Positions 1-7,901 of a stretch of 57,551 nucleotides of DNA are shown in pieces. Position 1 is the first letter of the stretch; every line of letters begins with the position of its first letter. Below the pieces are notes generated by a model. The model saw nothing but the letters and a program-made list of their open reading frames with translations, was not told where the DNA came from and did no database searches. The translations under genes were made by a program, and so were the position numbers. The stretch comes from Scatosoma sp045650185 (GTDB lineage: Bacteria; Bacillota; Clostridia; Christensenellales; Borkfalkiaceae): NCBI GenBank assembly GCA_045650185.1, contig JAZRQY010000018.1, forward strand, positions 1 through 57,551, read 5' to 3'.

Positions 1-130
1 CAATGTAATTTTTGACGAAATAGGGGGAGGGAAAGTAAATATTTGTTGTGGTTATGTCGGTAGTTGTTTTAGTGAATAAACTAAATGGCGGAATGTCGAA
101 AAAAGGGTGATAAAATTGTGGATTTGAGGG

Positions 131-159
131 TTGAAAAAGACGAAAAAATATGGTAAAAT
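131..159 (+). promoter_or_regulatory. Promoter of the tRNA-Arg gene
   Basis: TTGAAA at 131-136 and TAAAAT at 154-159, separated by 17 bp, end 15 bases before the mature tRNA. I see no gene in bases 1-130. Confidence 0.6.
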
Positions 160-174
160 AAAAAAGTTAAATAA

Positions 175-251
175 CTGCCCGTGGCGCAGCTGGATAGCGC
201 GCAAGACTCCGACTCTTGAGGCCGCAGGTTCGAATCCTGTCGGGCAGGCCA
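175..251 (+). tRNA. tRNA-Arg(CCG) with encoded CCA
   Basis: This is a complete cloverleaf. The acceptor stem CTGCCCG (175-181) pairs with CGGGCAG (241-247). The D arm is GCGC/GCGC and the anticodon stem is CAAGA/TCTTG around the loop CTCCGAC, so the anticodon is CCG and it reads the arginine codon CGG. The T arm is GCAGG-TTCGAAT-CCTGT. The discriminator is G248 and CCA is encoded at 249-251. It has its own promoter and is followed directly by a strong hairpin. Confidence 0.96.
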
Positions 252-288
252 AGCAAAACATCACCGCAAAAGCGGTGATGTTTTGCTT
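251..288 (+). terminator. Hairpin terminator of tRNA-Arg
   Basis: A perfect 17-bp inverted repeat (251-267 with 272-288) has an AAAA loop and starts on the last base of the CCA. The 3' arm contains TTTTGCTT instead of a clean T tract, so termination is likely but not textbook. Confidence 0.6.
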
Positions 289-322
289 GAACAGCCCGAG
301 GGGCGAGAGAAGCTGCGTTCAA

Positions 323-421
323 GCCGCCCGTGGGCATTAAGTTTTTGAGGACGTTGCGCGTGCTTGTTGAATTCAACTTCGGAGAAGTTGAATTCTTGGT
401 TCAAATCCTGTCGGGCAGGCC
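323..421 (+). pseudogene. Duplicated tRNA-Arg 3' end (tRNA remnant or att-like repeat)
   Basis: Bases 398-421 repeat the T-loop, 3' acceptor strand and CCA of the upstream tRNA-Arg with one change (TTCGAAT to TTCAAAT). Bases 324-330 (CCGCCCG) could pair with the copied acceptor strand with one mismatch. The stretch between has no D arm or anticodon arm. It holds instead a perfect 12-bp hairpin at 369-395. The T stem is also broken. It reads either as a decayed tandem tRNA or as a duplicated 3' end of the kind left by integration into a tRNA gene. Confidence 0.6.
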
Positions 422-458
422 AAAAACGACAAATTTCGACAGGAATTTGTCGTTTTTT
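422..458 (+). terminator. Intrinsic terminator after the tRNA remnant
   Basis: A hairpin of about 13 bp (AACGACAAATT pairing with AATTTGTCGTT) is followed by a T tract. It resembles the terminator of a former second tRNA gene. Confidence 0.7.
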
Positions 459-461
459 ATT

Positions 462-655
462 CAAGCCGCAGGCTTGGTATGGAATCACGCGTTAGCGTGT
501 ATGGTATCGCCGTAGGCGTATGGCATCACTAGAGGCACATTTTTCTCTGCGGCTTGATTCCATGCGATTGCTTCGCAATCAATTCCATACCGCAACAAGT
601 TGCGGATTCCATACACGGCTCTGCCGTGACCTTTCGGGTGGGCGGGCTAGGAGGC
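462..655. repeat. Palindromic hairpin array A (TATGGAAT/ATTCCATA connectors)
   Basis: Short palindromes such as CACGCGTTAGCGTG, CGCCGTAGGCG, GCGATTGCTTCGCAATC, CCGCAACAAGTTGCGG and CACGGCTCTGCCGTG are joined by TATGGAATC-like connectors on the left and ATTCCATA connectors on the right. The two connector types are reverse complements, so the whole array is an imperfect large palindrome. No coding potential is apparent. Seven related arrays occur elsewhere in the window. Confidence 0.75.
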
Positions 656-692
656 AAGCGCAAAAGCCCCACCGCTTTCTATCCACAAACAC

Positions 693-721
693 TTGAATTC
701 TTGCTTACTTTGTGATATACT
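693..721 (+). promoter_or_regulatory. Promoter of the threonine aldolase gene
   Basis: TTGAAT (693-698), a 17-bp spacer and TATACT (716-721) lie about 30 bp before the chosen start codon. Confidence 0.7.
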
Positions 722-752
722 ACTGTTAGATAAACAAAAAAAGGAAAATCGT

Positions 753-1781
753 ATGTACAGATTTAATAGTGATTATCTTGAGGGCGCGCACCCGAATATC
801 ATCAAAAGGCTGGTTGAAACCAACTTCGTACAAACACCGGGGTATGGGCTTGACCATATCTCTGACAGCGCGAAGCAGAAAATACGCGATGCCTGCAACG
901 CACCCAACGCCAAAGTATATTTCACGGTTGGCGGAACGCAGACGAATTATACCGTTTTGGATTCTATCCTCAAACGCTACGAGGGCGTTTTGGCGGCGGA
1001 CACGGGACATATCGCCGTGCACGAGGCGGGCGCGATTGAATATTCCGGCCATAAGGTTATTACCATCCCCGAACGCGACGGTAAAGTAGATTATCACCGA
1101 GCAAAAGACTATCTTGAAAAGTTCTACGCGGACGGCTCTTGGCAACATATGGTACGCCCCGGCGCGATTTATGTTTCCCATCCGACGGAATACGGTACGC
1201 TCTATTCCAAAGCAGAGCTTGTCGCCCTTCGCGCCCTTTGCGACGAATACGGAATGCGACTTTTCCTGGACGGAGCAAGACTCGGCTACGGCTTGGCATC
1301 CGACGGCAGTGATTTGACACTTCCCGACATCGCAAAACTTTGCGACGTGTTCTATATCGGCGGAACAAAGGTCGGCGCTTTGTTTGGGGAGGCAGTCGTC
1401 TTTACGAATACGACCCTCGGCGAGGCGTTCTTCACGGAGATCAAACAGCACGGCGCCCTTCTTGCAAAAGGGCGTATGCTCGGCATACAGTTCGACGAGC
1501 TGTTCAAGGACAACCTCTATGAAAAAATCGCAAAGCACGCCGTCGATTTGGCGATGCGCATCAAGCGTGAGCTAACCGACAAGGGCTATGAATTCTACAA
1601 TGATTCGTACACGAATCAGCAATTCCCCATCATTTCAAAAGCAAAGCTGGATGCTATCCAAGATAAAGTGATTCTCGACGACTGGGGCCCGTACGGCGAC
1701 GATGATAGAAGGTTGGTTAGAATCACCACCAGCTGGGCAACCACCGAAGATGCCGTAGATACCCTTCTCAAACTGTTGTAA
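753..1781 (+). CDS. Low-specificity L-threonine aldolase family protein
   Basis: This is a PLP-dependent fold-type I lyase of the beta-eliminating-lyase/threonine aldolase family. The usual activity is cleavage of L-threonine or allo-threonine to glycine and acetaldehyde in the cytoplasm. The protein has 342 residues, normal for the family. The hallmark FLDGARLGYG is followed by FYIGGTKVGALFGE, in which Lys206 is the expected PLP lysine. I chose the ATG at 753 because it has an AAAGGA ribosome site and a good promoter just upstream; the reading frame also extends about 20 codons further upstream, into that promoter. The next gene starts 26 bp downstream on the same strand. Exact substrate preference cannot be read from the sequence. 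Confidence 0.9.
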   Translation: MYRFNSDYLEGAHPNIIKRLVETNFVQTPGYGLDHISDSAKQKIRDACNAPNAKVYFTVGGTQTNYTVLDSILKRYEGVLAADTGHIAVHEAGAIEYSGHKVITIPERDGKVDYHRAKDYLEKFYADGSWQHMVRPGAIYVSHPTEYGTLYSKAELVALRALCDEYGMRLFLDGARLGYGLASDGSDLTLPDIAKLCDVFYIGGTKVGALFGEAVVFTNTTLGEAFFTEIKQHGALLAKGRMLGIQFDELFKDNLYEKIAKHAVDLAMRIKRELTDKGYEFYNDSYTNQQFPIISKAKLDAIQDKVILDDWGPYGDDDRRLVRITTSWATTEDAVDTLLKLL

Positions 1782-1807
1782 AAACAAACCCAACCACGGA
1801 GGCGCGT

Positions 1808-2254
1808 ATGCAGGTCATAGTAAAACAATTTCATGAATTGACCGTAGACGAATTGTACGCGATTTTGCGTTTACGAGCGCAGGTGTTCGTCGTCGAGCAG
1901 GACTGCGTATATCAAGACTTGGACGATATCGACCAAGAGGCTTGGCACGTCTATATCAAGGACAACGACGAAGTCGTTGGCTGTCTGCGCGTGATTGACA
2001 AAGGCAAGCGTTTGGACGAGGTGTCCATCGGCAGAGTCGTTTCCTTGCACCGCAAACGAGGCATCGGACGCGCCCTTATGGAAACGGGCAAAGCGGTGGC
2101 AAAGGAAAAGCTGGGCGCAACGAAAATCAAAATCGGCGCGCAAATTCAAGCCCAACCCTTTTACGAAAAAGCAGGTTTTGTCCCCTGCTCCCTCCCCTAC
2201 CTTGAAGACGGAATCCCCCACGTATATATGATTTACGAGGAAAACAACCCGTAA
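1808..2254 (+). CDS. elaA: GNAT N-acetyltransferase, ElaA family
   Basis: This is a small cytoplasmic acetyl-CoA-dependent acyltransferase of 148 residues. The N-terminal stretch with LRLRAQVFVVEQ and the DLDDIDQEAWHV segment are typical of ElaA. The acetyl-CoA loop is RKRGIGRALM (family R/QxxGxG/A), followed by AQPFYEKAGF. A GGAGG ribosome site lies upstream of the ATG. The gene follows the aldolase closely and is probably cotranscribed. The substrate of ElaA-type enzymes is not known, so none is assigned. Confidence 0.85.
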   Translation: MQVIVKQFHELTVDELYAILRLRAQVFVVEQDCVYQDLDDIDQEAWHVYIKDNDEVVGCLRVIDKGKRLDEVSIGRVVSLHRKRGIGRALMETGKAVAKEKLGATKIKIGAQIQAQPFYEKAGFVPCSLPYLEDGIPHVYMIYEENNP

Positions 2255-2337
2255 AACGCCATTCTTCCTTACAAAAAAAGGTTTTAGACTCCTCGTGCTC
2301 TTTTATCGATTTTTTGCGTAAAAAAATTTTAATTTTA

Positions 2338-2366
2338 TTGACAAAATTCGCAATAAGTGCTATACT
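2338..2366 (+). promoter_or_regulatory. Consensus promoter of the exported repeat protein gene
   Basis: TTGACA (2338-2343), 17 bp and TATACT (2361-2366) lie 40 bp upstream of the ATG. It lies in an AT-rich stretch after the acetyltransferase gene. Confidence 0.85.
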
Positions 2367-2406
2367 GTATCAAAGATTTAAGAATGCATAGAAGGAGGCG
2401 GTAACG

Positions 2407-3504
2407 ATGCGCAAAAAATTGATACCCATATCGATAGCCGCCCTTTTATTGTCCGTGAACGGCGTTTTTGCTACGTGGGCATTCACCCTTCCTGACGTCA
2501 AGGATGAAAGCGTAAGCGTTCCTATAACGTCTAACGAGTTCGTGTATCCGTTATTTACGGTCACCTATATGATCGGCGAAGACGTATACTTAAAAGACCC
2601 CCATTTCGATTCGTCTACGGATTATACGGTCATTGGCGCACCGAACGGGAATACCTATTTCAAACAATGGGTCAACGCAAACGGCGTTGCCGTAAAGTCG
2701 ATTCCAAAAACCAACGTAAACGACTACACCCTTTACGCTACTTGGCTGAATAAATACACCATCAATTTCATTGATTCTAACGGAAATTTGGTCCACGGCG
2801 AGGAATTCACCGAAGGAACTTCCAAAATTTCTGCCGAAGGACAAGCCATCCTGGACGAATGGTTGGTACGCGAGAATCAAATCGAAAACCCCAACCACAT
2901 CCACGTAACCTGGTCTGATTACAATCTTGCAAATGCCAAGTCGGATATCATTGTTCGTCCAGAATACGACTATCAAGGCTATCTGAATATGGAGCCCGTC
3001 TACGAACAGCCTGACGACGGCGTCGTTGACTATTACAAAGTTGTAGCCGTTGATTCCCTGCCCGCAGAGGTCATCGTTCCCGACGATGTGGGCGGTGTTC
3101 CCGTAAAGGTGATTTACAGAATCACCAACGAGGACGGCGAAAGCGATTGGAATAACTACGAAAACACGGTTACCAAGATCACCATCGGTAAAAACGTAGA
3201 ACGTCTGGAATGGAACTCTCTTGCGTGGACGCCTAACCTCACCGAGGTCAATTTGCCTAATTCGCTGCTTTACATGGACAAAAACGTATTCTCTCGAAAC
3301 GACCTGTTTGGCAATGACAAGAAAAAGCTTACCATTAACTTCAACGGTACGATGCAGGAATGGAAAGCCCTACTGGCACGCAGCAACAAGGATTGGGCCG
3401 GCGGCTTGCAGGAGGGTACGATTATTAACTGTTCCAACGGATATTTCAAGTTGGAGAAGAAAAACATCTTCAGCTCAGCCACCTGGAACGAATACCCCAA
3501 CTAA
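2407..3504 (+). CDS. Exported protein with InlB-like and BspA-like LRR segments
   Basis: The 365-residue protein begins with a basic stretch and hydrophobic core (residues 2-24), so it is exported or anchored by its N-terminus. The motif ATWAF after the core recalls proteins matured by SipW-type peptidases, but this is weak. Residues about 50-140 contain two Listeria-Bacteroides (InlB B-type) segments ending in YATWLNKY. Residues about 250-300 contain one BspA-type leucine-rich unit (LTEVNLPNSLLYMDKNVF). No LPXTG motif or C-terminal membrane segment is seen. The start is fixed by GGAGGCGG 8 bp before the ATG and a consensus promoter. The function is unknown; a surface-exposed binding role is inferred. 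Confidence 0.75.
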   Translation: MRKKLIPISIAALLLSVNGVFATWAFTLPDVKDESVSVPITSNEFVYPLFTVTYMIGEDVYLKDPHFDSSTDYTVIGAPNGNTYFKQWVNANGVAVKSIPKTNVNDYTLYATWLNKYTINFIDSNGNLVHGEEFTEGTSKISAEGQAILDEWLVRENQIENPNHIHVTWSDYNLANAKSDIIVRPEYDYQGYLNMEPVYEQPDDGVVDYYKVVAVDSLPAEVIVPDDVGGVPVKVIYRITNEDGESDWNNYENTVTKITIGKNVERLEWNSLAWTPNLTEVNLPNSLLYMDKNVFSRNDLFGNDKKKLTINFNGTMQEWKALLARSNKDWAGGLQEGTIINCSNGYFKLEKKNIFSSATWNEYPN

Positions 3505-3514
3505 ACAATATGCA

Positions 3515-3793
3515 TAAGCTGACAAGACATGAACCTTTTAGGTTTTGACGGCGAGAAATCCCCCAACTGTACAGGATTTTCTCTTGCAATACGGACGGTA
3601 TTCCTGCGCGAAAATCCTTTCATTTAAGAAATTTCGCGCTCGTGAAAACTGCGTAGCATCTTAAAATAGGGATTTTGTGATGAATTTAGGCGGTGGCGAC
3701 CGCCGCCGTATCAGCATACTGCAAGGGCGCAACCGTCTTAAAGGCGCACAAAATAATATTTTAAGACTGAAAGGTTCAAGTCTTGTCAGCTTA
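3515..3793. mobile_element. MITE-like element, copy 1 (TA-flanked, RNA-like fold)
   Basis: The element is 279 bp long. It starts TAAGCTGACAAGAC and ends with the exact reverse complement GTCTTGTCAGCTTA, consistent with a TA target duplication. The inside carries no ORF but folds locally: GAGAAATCC with GGATTTTCTC, AATAC with GTATT, GCGCGAAA with TTTCGCGC, GGCGGT with ACCGCC, and GTCTTAAA with TTTTAAGAC. Copy 2 (40105) is nearly identical and copy 3 (53938) shares the core. It fills the gap after the exported repeat protein gene. Confidence 0.85.
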
Positions 3794-3806
3794 AGCTAAC
3801 ATGACA

Positions 3807-3841
3807 TAGGGCGCAGGAAAAACCTGCGCCCTACTTTTTTT
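3807..3841 (+). terminator. Intrinsic terminator
   Basis: An 11-bp stem (TAGGGCGCAGG with CCTGCGCCCTA) has an A-rich loop and is followed by seven Ts. It ends transcription from the 2407 gene through MITE copy 1. Confidence 0.85.
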
Positions 3842-3856
3842 CGCAAAAATTGACGT

Positions 3857-3893
3857 AAAAAACAGACCACCGCACAGTGGTCTGTTTTTCTTT
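3857..3893 (-). terminator. Terminator of the glycerol-3-phosphate operon
   Basis: The stem AACAGACCAC/GTGGTCTGTT is followed on the minus strand by a T tract (complement of the A run at 3857-3862). It lies just past the stop codon of the HAD gene. Confidence 0.8.
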
Positions 3894-3895
3894 CC

Positions 3896-4714
3896 TTATA
3901 ACTGTATTTCTTTCACGTGGTTAAGCAGGAATGTGGGTTTTTCTACACCCTGCGCCTCGTTGACTTCTTCCAAAGTGACCTCACCGCTCAATACGCAAAC
4001 GGTATCCACCCCTGCGTTGTTTCCGGAGGCAATATCCGTATAGCATCTGTCGCCGATGACAACCGTTTCCTCGGGCTTTGCGCCAAACTTTTTCATCACC
4101 TCGAAAATCATCGTCGGTTGCGGCTTCCCGATAAACGTAGGTTTCTTCCCCGTTGCGCGTTCATAACTTTGACACATAGAGCCGCAATCGGGAATATAGC
4201 CAAACTCCACGGGGCAAACCCAGTCGGGGTTGGTTGCATAATAGGGCAAATCGTGCAAGGTCAGCATTTTGGAAGTGTTAAACATCTTTTCGCCCGTCAG
4301 TTCGGTATCAAACGCCACGACAATCGCGCCTGCGTTCTCCGCGTATTCGGTCGTTATATGTAATCCGCTTGCTTTGTATTCGTCTACGAGCGACTTCGTG
4401 CCCTGCAAATAAATCAAGTCGTTTGCGTGCTTTTCCTTTAAGAGCATCAGCATTGCCTGCGCAGACGTAAAGAAATGCTCTTCCCCTACCTGCGTTAAGC
4501 CGAGGCGGTGCAATTTTTTCACGTAATCGGACACCGATTTGGAGGCGTTATTCGTGATAAACACGTACCTGCCGCCCTTGTTTTCGATTGCTTGCAACAA
4601 TTCGGGTACGCCCTCAAACAAGTTTTCCCCAAGATAAATCGTGCCGTCCATATCGAATAAAAACAGCTTTTTATCCTTCAATCTCGTCGCATCATTTCCG
4701 TAAAAATCTTTCAT
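3896..4714 (-). CDS. HAD-IIA family phosphatase (NagD/AraL/glycerol phosphatase-like)
   Basis: This is a cytoplasmic haloacid-dehalogenase phosphatase of 272 residues. Motif I is FDMDGTIYLGE, with the nucleophile Asp21 and acid/base Asp23. Motif II is FITNNAS, and the C-terminal motifs are IGKPQPTMIFEV and VIGDRCYTDIASG. The C2a cap is typical of NagD-like enzymes acting on sugar or nucleoside phosphates. It is the last gene of the operon that oxidises glycerol 3-phosphate, 9 bp after the DUF1667 gene. A role as a glycerol-phosphate or sugar-phosphate phosphatase is therefore plausible but inferred. Confidence 0.88.
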   Translation of the reverse strand: MKDFYGNDATRLKDKKLFLFDMDGTIYLGENLFEGVPELLQAIENKGGRYVFITNNASKSVSDYVKKLHRLGLTQVGEEHFFTSAQAMLMLLKEKHANDLIYLQGTKSLVDEYKASGLHITTEYAENAGAIVVAFDTELTGEKMFNTSKMLTLHDLPYYATNPDWVCPVEFGYIPDCGSMCQSYERATGKKPTFIGKPQPTMIFEVMKKFGAKPEETVVIGDRCYTDIASGNNAGVDTVCVLSGEVTLEEVNEAQGVEKPTFLLNHVKEIQL

Positions 4715-4723
4715 AATACCCTC

Positions 4724-5068
4724 TTAAAAATTCCCTGCAACGACCAAGTTCGCATCATCGCAAATATTTTCCACAAGCACGTCGCCAAGCGCAACGGGCA
4801 TTTTGCAAACTACGGCGTTGATCTTTGCCATCACTTCAAAAATCGCATCCTTGCGTACGGGTCTATCCGTTTTGACAGGAATCATTTCTCCGTTTTCTGC
4901 GCGCACGGTGGAAGTCACCACTCTCTTGGGACATACCACTTCCGCCTCTGCGTAAAGTTTACCACGCGGACAATTGTTCCCCTTCACGGAAACCACTACG
5001 CCGTTCTCCAGCTCCACCTCGATTTCACAGCCGATAGGACATTCGATACAAGTCAAATTCTTTTTCAT
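4724..5068 (-). CDS. DUF1667 cysteine-rich protein
   Basis: This 114-residue protein matches the DUF1667 family, which in Firmicutes accompanies FAD-dependent glycerol-3-phosphate dehydrogenase genes. Visible cysteines are C7, C10, C14, C33 and C46 (CxxCxxxC then NNCPRGK), suggesting a small iron-sulfur or metal centre. Its start overlaps the stop of the upstream oxidoreductase by 4 bp, indicating translational coupling. By its constant partners it is probably an electron-transfer subunit; no activity has been shown from the sequence. Confidence 0.85.
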   Translation of the reverse strand: MKKNLTCIECPIGCEIEVELENGVVVSVKGNNCPRGKLYAEAEVVCPKRVVTSTVRAENGEMIPVKTDRPVRKDAIFEVMAKINAVVCKMPVALGDVLVENICDDANLVVAGNF

Positions 5069-6321
5069 TCTTGCACCTCCAACGATACCTCGATTTTCCC
5101 GTCGATTTCACCAAATTTGTTTTTGATAAGCATCAACGTTTCCATTTCCCCGGGCACAGCGATTTGCTTTTTCTTCTGCACCAAAACCTTATCTCCGCAC
5201 TTTGCCGTGATCGTACAATTTTTGAAAGTGTTCGTCACGCGGAAGAACAGTTTTACGTTCTCACCCAAGTTCTTATCCAACTTTTGCGGACATACGTAGG
5301 AGATGTTTTTGCCGTTCAAAACTTCCACGTAATCGTGTTCCTTTTTCCCCTCTAAGACGTACTTTGCCGCAAATCTGCCTGCCAACTCCGCCTCTTCGGA
5401 TACGAAGTCAACAAGGTCGTGTACCTGCAAAACGTTGCCACAGGCAAAGATCCCTTCCTCGCTGGTTTCGCGCGTTTGGCTAACGACCGCGCCGCGCGTT
5501 CTGGGGGATAACTCAATGCCTGCCTCTTTGGTAAGTTCGTTTTCAGGAATCAAACCAACCGAGAACAAAACCGTGTCACAGTCAAAGTGCATTTCCGTAC
5601 CAGGAATCGGCATTTTATTTTCGTCCACTTTGGAAACGACTACGCCGCTGACACGCTTTTCCCCTTCGATTTTCGTAATCGTGTGGTTTAAGTAAAGAGG
5701 AATATCAAAATCATCCAAACATTGCGCAATATTACGCTTTAAGCCGCTGGAATAGGGCATAATCTCGCACACAGCCAGCACCTTTGCCCCTTCTAACGTC
5801 ATTCTTCTTGCCATAATCAAGCCGATATCGCCCGAACCGAGAATTACCACTCGTTTGCCCGGCATATAGCCCTTGATATTGACGTATTTTTGCGCTGTAC
5901 CTGCCGAATAAATCCCTGCCGGACGAGTACCTGCTACGTTCAAAGCGCCACGGCTACGTTCTCTACATCCCATCGCCAAAATCACCGCTTTTGCCTGCAA
6001 GGTGAAGATGCCGTTTTTCGTATTGATTGCCGTGATTTTCTTATCTTTCGTCAAGGAAAGAACGGTCGTTTCCGTCCATACCTCAATCTTTCTTTCGCGA
6101 ACGCCTTGCACGAAACGAGCCGCATATTCGGGTCCCGAAAGGCTTTCCTTAAATCTCGTCAAGCCAAATCCGTTGTGGATACATTGATTGAGAATACCGC
6201 CCGTTTTGTCTTCGCGTTCCAAAATCAAAATATCCTTTGCGCCGTTATCATAGGCAGAAATCGCCGCCGCAAGCCCTGCAGGGCCGCCGCCGATAATCAC
6301 AATATCGTACGTATTTTTCAT
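5065..6321 (-). CDS. FAD-dependent NAD(P)-disulfide-type oxidoreductase of the glycerol-3-phosphate operon
   Basis: The 418-residue flavoprotein has an N-terminal FAD-binding GGGPAGLAAAIS (Gly11-x-Gly-x-x-Gly16), the conserved ILNQCIHNGFGL segment, and a second Rossmann motif LGSGDIGLIMARRM for NAD(P). The C-terminal region contains FACGNVLQVHDLVDFVS, the GD-type FAD contact. It is the middle gene of the cluster and overlaps both neighbours by 4 bp. In Clostridia this trio is thought to form a GlpABC-like complex: the larger flavoprotein oxidises glycerol 3-phosphate to dihydroxyacetone phosphate and this one passes electrons on. The physiological acceptor is unknown. Confidence 0.88.
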   Translation of the reverse strand: MKNTYDIVIIGGGPAGLAAAISAYDNGAKDILILEREDKTGGILNQCIHNGFGLTRFKESLSGPEYAARFVQGVRERKIEVWTETTVLSLTKDKKITAINTKNGIFTLQAKAVILAMGCRERSRGALNVAGTRPAGIYSAGTAQKYVNIKGYMPGKRVVILGSGDIGLIMARRMTLEGAKVLAVCEIMPYSSGLKRNIAQCLDDFDIPLYLNHTITKIEGEKRVSGVVVSKVDENKMPIPGTEMHFDCDTVLFSVGLIPENELTKEAGIELSPRTRGAVVSQTRETSEEGIFACGNVLQVHDLVDFVSEEAELAGRFAAKYVLEGKKEHDYVEVLNGKNISYVCPQKLDKNLGENVKLFFRVTNTFKNCTITAKCGDKVLVQKKKQIAVPGEMETLMLIKNKFGEIDGKIEVSLEVQE

Positions 6322-7745
6322 TTCGTCACCCCCGTCAAAAGGTCAGAGCCCTTTCCGTTCTTCGTCACGCTAGTCAAAGCAATCCCTCTTTCCTTTGCGA
6401 TCAATTCCGCTACGTACGGCTGACAGAAACCGCCTTGGCATCTGCCCATACCCGAACGAGTTCTGCGTTTTACGCCGTCGATATCCTTTGCAGGGGGATT
6501 TTGACGGATTGCGCGCAAGATTTCCCCTTCCGTCACCTGTTCGCAACGGCAAATAATTCTACCGTACGACGGGTCTTTCTTGATGATTTCATTCTTCTCT
6601 TCCATCGAAAGGTGCTTGAAGAAATCGTCGGGCGTTCTCGTGCCGTCAAACGCTTCGTTCTTTTCCAGAGTCAGCATACCGCCAACCAGCGTTTCCACCA
6701 CGTATTTCGCAATTGCAGGAGCAGACGTAAGGCCGGGAGATTCGATACCGGCGCAATGGATCACCCCTTTTGCCGCCTTGCTTTCTTCAATTACGAAATC
6801 GTGTCTATCCGAGTAGGCGCGAATGCCTGCAAACGAAGTAATCGTATTGAACAAGGGCGGATTTTTGCACATCTTTCTTGCCTTTTCAATGACGAATGCC
6901 AAGCCGTTTGCGCTCGTCTGCGTAGTCGCCTCGCCCTCTTCTGCCGTAGGCCCAAGCAGGATATTGTTATCGACCGTTTGCGTGACCAAAATCCCCTTGC
7001 CGAGCTTGGTAGGCCTGAAGAACAAGGTGTGCGCAACAAAATCGCTGCTCTCTCTGTCCAAGAGGATATATTCACCCTTTCTTGCGCCGATTTCAATATC
7101 GGTATCCCCTACCATCTCCGCAATTTTTCCGCTGTATAAGCCTGCGCAGTTGATGACAATTTTGCCTTCCACCGTTTGACCGTCTTGCGATTTTACCGCA
7201 TAGCCGCCTTCCGTTTTTTCAATCGAGCAAACCTCGAAATCGGTCACAAGCGTTGCGCCGTTGTCCATCGCGTTCCCGATAGAGGCAATCGTCAATTCGT
7301 AAGGGCAAACGATACCGCCCGTGCTTGCGTGCAACGCACCCAAAGCCGCATCCGATATATTTTTTTCCATTTGACGGAGTTGCTCTTGCGAAATAATTTC
7401 CAAGCCGTCTACGCCGTTCGCCTCGCCACGCGCTTTCAGCGCATGGAGCGTTTCCATTTCTTCTTCGGAAAACGCAACGACCAAAGACCCATTGCGACGA
7501 AATTTTACGCCCAAGTCCGCGCAAACCCCTTCCATCATCTTGTTGCCTGCTACGTTGAATTTTGCCTTCAAGCTACCCACGGTCGCATCAAAGCCTGCGT
7601 GCACGATACCGCTGTTTGCTTTGCTTGCGCCCATCGCTACGTCGCTCGCCTTTTCCAAAAGGCAAGTATTCAGCTTGTATTTTGTCAATTCACGCAAAAT
7701 CAGCCCACCGACGACCCCGCCGCCTATTACAATTACGTCAAACAT
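6318..7745 (-). CDS. Anaerobic glycerol-3-phosphate dehydrogenase-like flavoprotein with BFD [2Fe-2S] domain
   Basis: The 475-residue protein opens with a DAO-type FAD site (VIGGGVVGGLILRELT) and an active-site region ASKANSGIVHAGFD typical of GlpA/L-2-hydroxyglutarate oxidase-like enzymes. The C-terminus is a bacterioferritin-associated-ferredoxin-like domain with CRC and, about 35 residues on, CQGGFC, expected to bind [2Fe-2S]. It is the first gene of a four-gene operon and is divergent from a DeoR/GlpR regulator. Glycerol-3-phosphate oxidation is the best reading; other 2-hydroxy acids remain possible because the DAO fold is versatile. Confidence 0.87.
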   Translation of the reverse strand: MFDVIVIGGGVVGGLILRELTKYKLNTCLLEKASDVAMGASKANSGIVHAGFDATVGSLKAKFNVAGNKMMEGVCADLGVKFRRNGSLVVAFSEEEMETLHALKARGEANGVDGLEIISQEQLRQMEKNISDAALGALHASTGGIVCPYELTIASIGNAMDNGATLVTDFEVCSIEKTEGGYAVKSQDGQTVEGKIVINCAGLYSGKIAEMVGDTDIEIGARKGEYILLDRESSDFVAHTLFFRPTKLGKGILVTQTVDNNILLGPTAEEGEATTQTSANGLAFVIEKARKMCKNPPLFNTITSFAGIRAYSDRHDFVIEESKAAKGVIHCAGIESPGLTSAPAIAKYVVETLVGGMLTLEKNEAFDGTRTPDDFFKHLSMEEKNEIIKKDPSYGRIICRCEQVTEGEILRAIRQNPPAKDIDGVKRRTRSGMGRCQGGFCQPYVAELIAKERGIALTSVTKNGKGSDLLTGVTK

Positions 7746-7786
7746 TTTTTACTCCTATATTTTACTTGACTTTTGTCATTATTTCT

Positions 7787-7815
7787 ATTATACTAAAAGT
7801 GTCAAAATAATCAAA
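7787..7815 (-). promoter_or_regulatory. Promoter of the glycerol-3-phosphate operon
   Basis: On the minus strand, TATAAT (complement of 7787-7792) lies 17 bp from TTTGAT (complement of 7810-7815), about 40 bp upstream of the first operon gene. The -35 lies in the region with the DeoR-type repeats. Confidence 0.6.
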
Positions 7816-7836
7816 GTAAAATCACAAATAAGTTGT

Positions 7837-7889
7837 TTTGATTGTTAAAACGCCAAAATAAGCATAAAATAGCGATTATTTTAATCAAA
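7837..7889. promoter_or_regulatory. Candidate DeoR/GlpR operator
   Basis: An imperfect inverted repeat, TTTGATTGTTAAAA (7837-7850) and TTTTAATCAAA (7879-7889), lies between the divergent regulator and operon. A direct repeat AATCAAAGT also occurs near 7810 and 7883. Position and symmetry fit an autoregulated DeoR-family site. This rests on pattern only. Confidence 0.4.
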
Positions 7890-7901
7890 GTGAGCAGTTT
7901 T

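Noticed and set aside
323..421. A functional second tRNA with a long variable arm
   Set aside because: No D arm or anticodon stem-loop can be folded and the T stem has mismatches.
3515..3793. Assignment of the MITE as a HEARO/omega RNA
   Set aside because: Size and folding are compatible, but I cannot match a consensus from memory and no IscB-type gene is present; kept only as an idea to test.
7842..7901. Upstream TTG start for the DeoR regulator
   Set aside because: No ribosome site, falls in the candidate operator, and the HTH begins only after the ATG at 7902.
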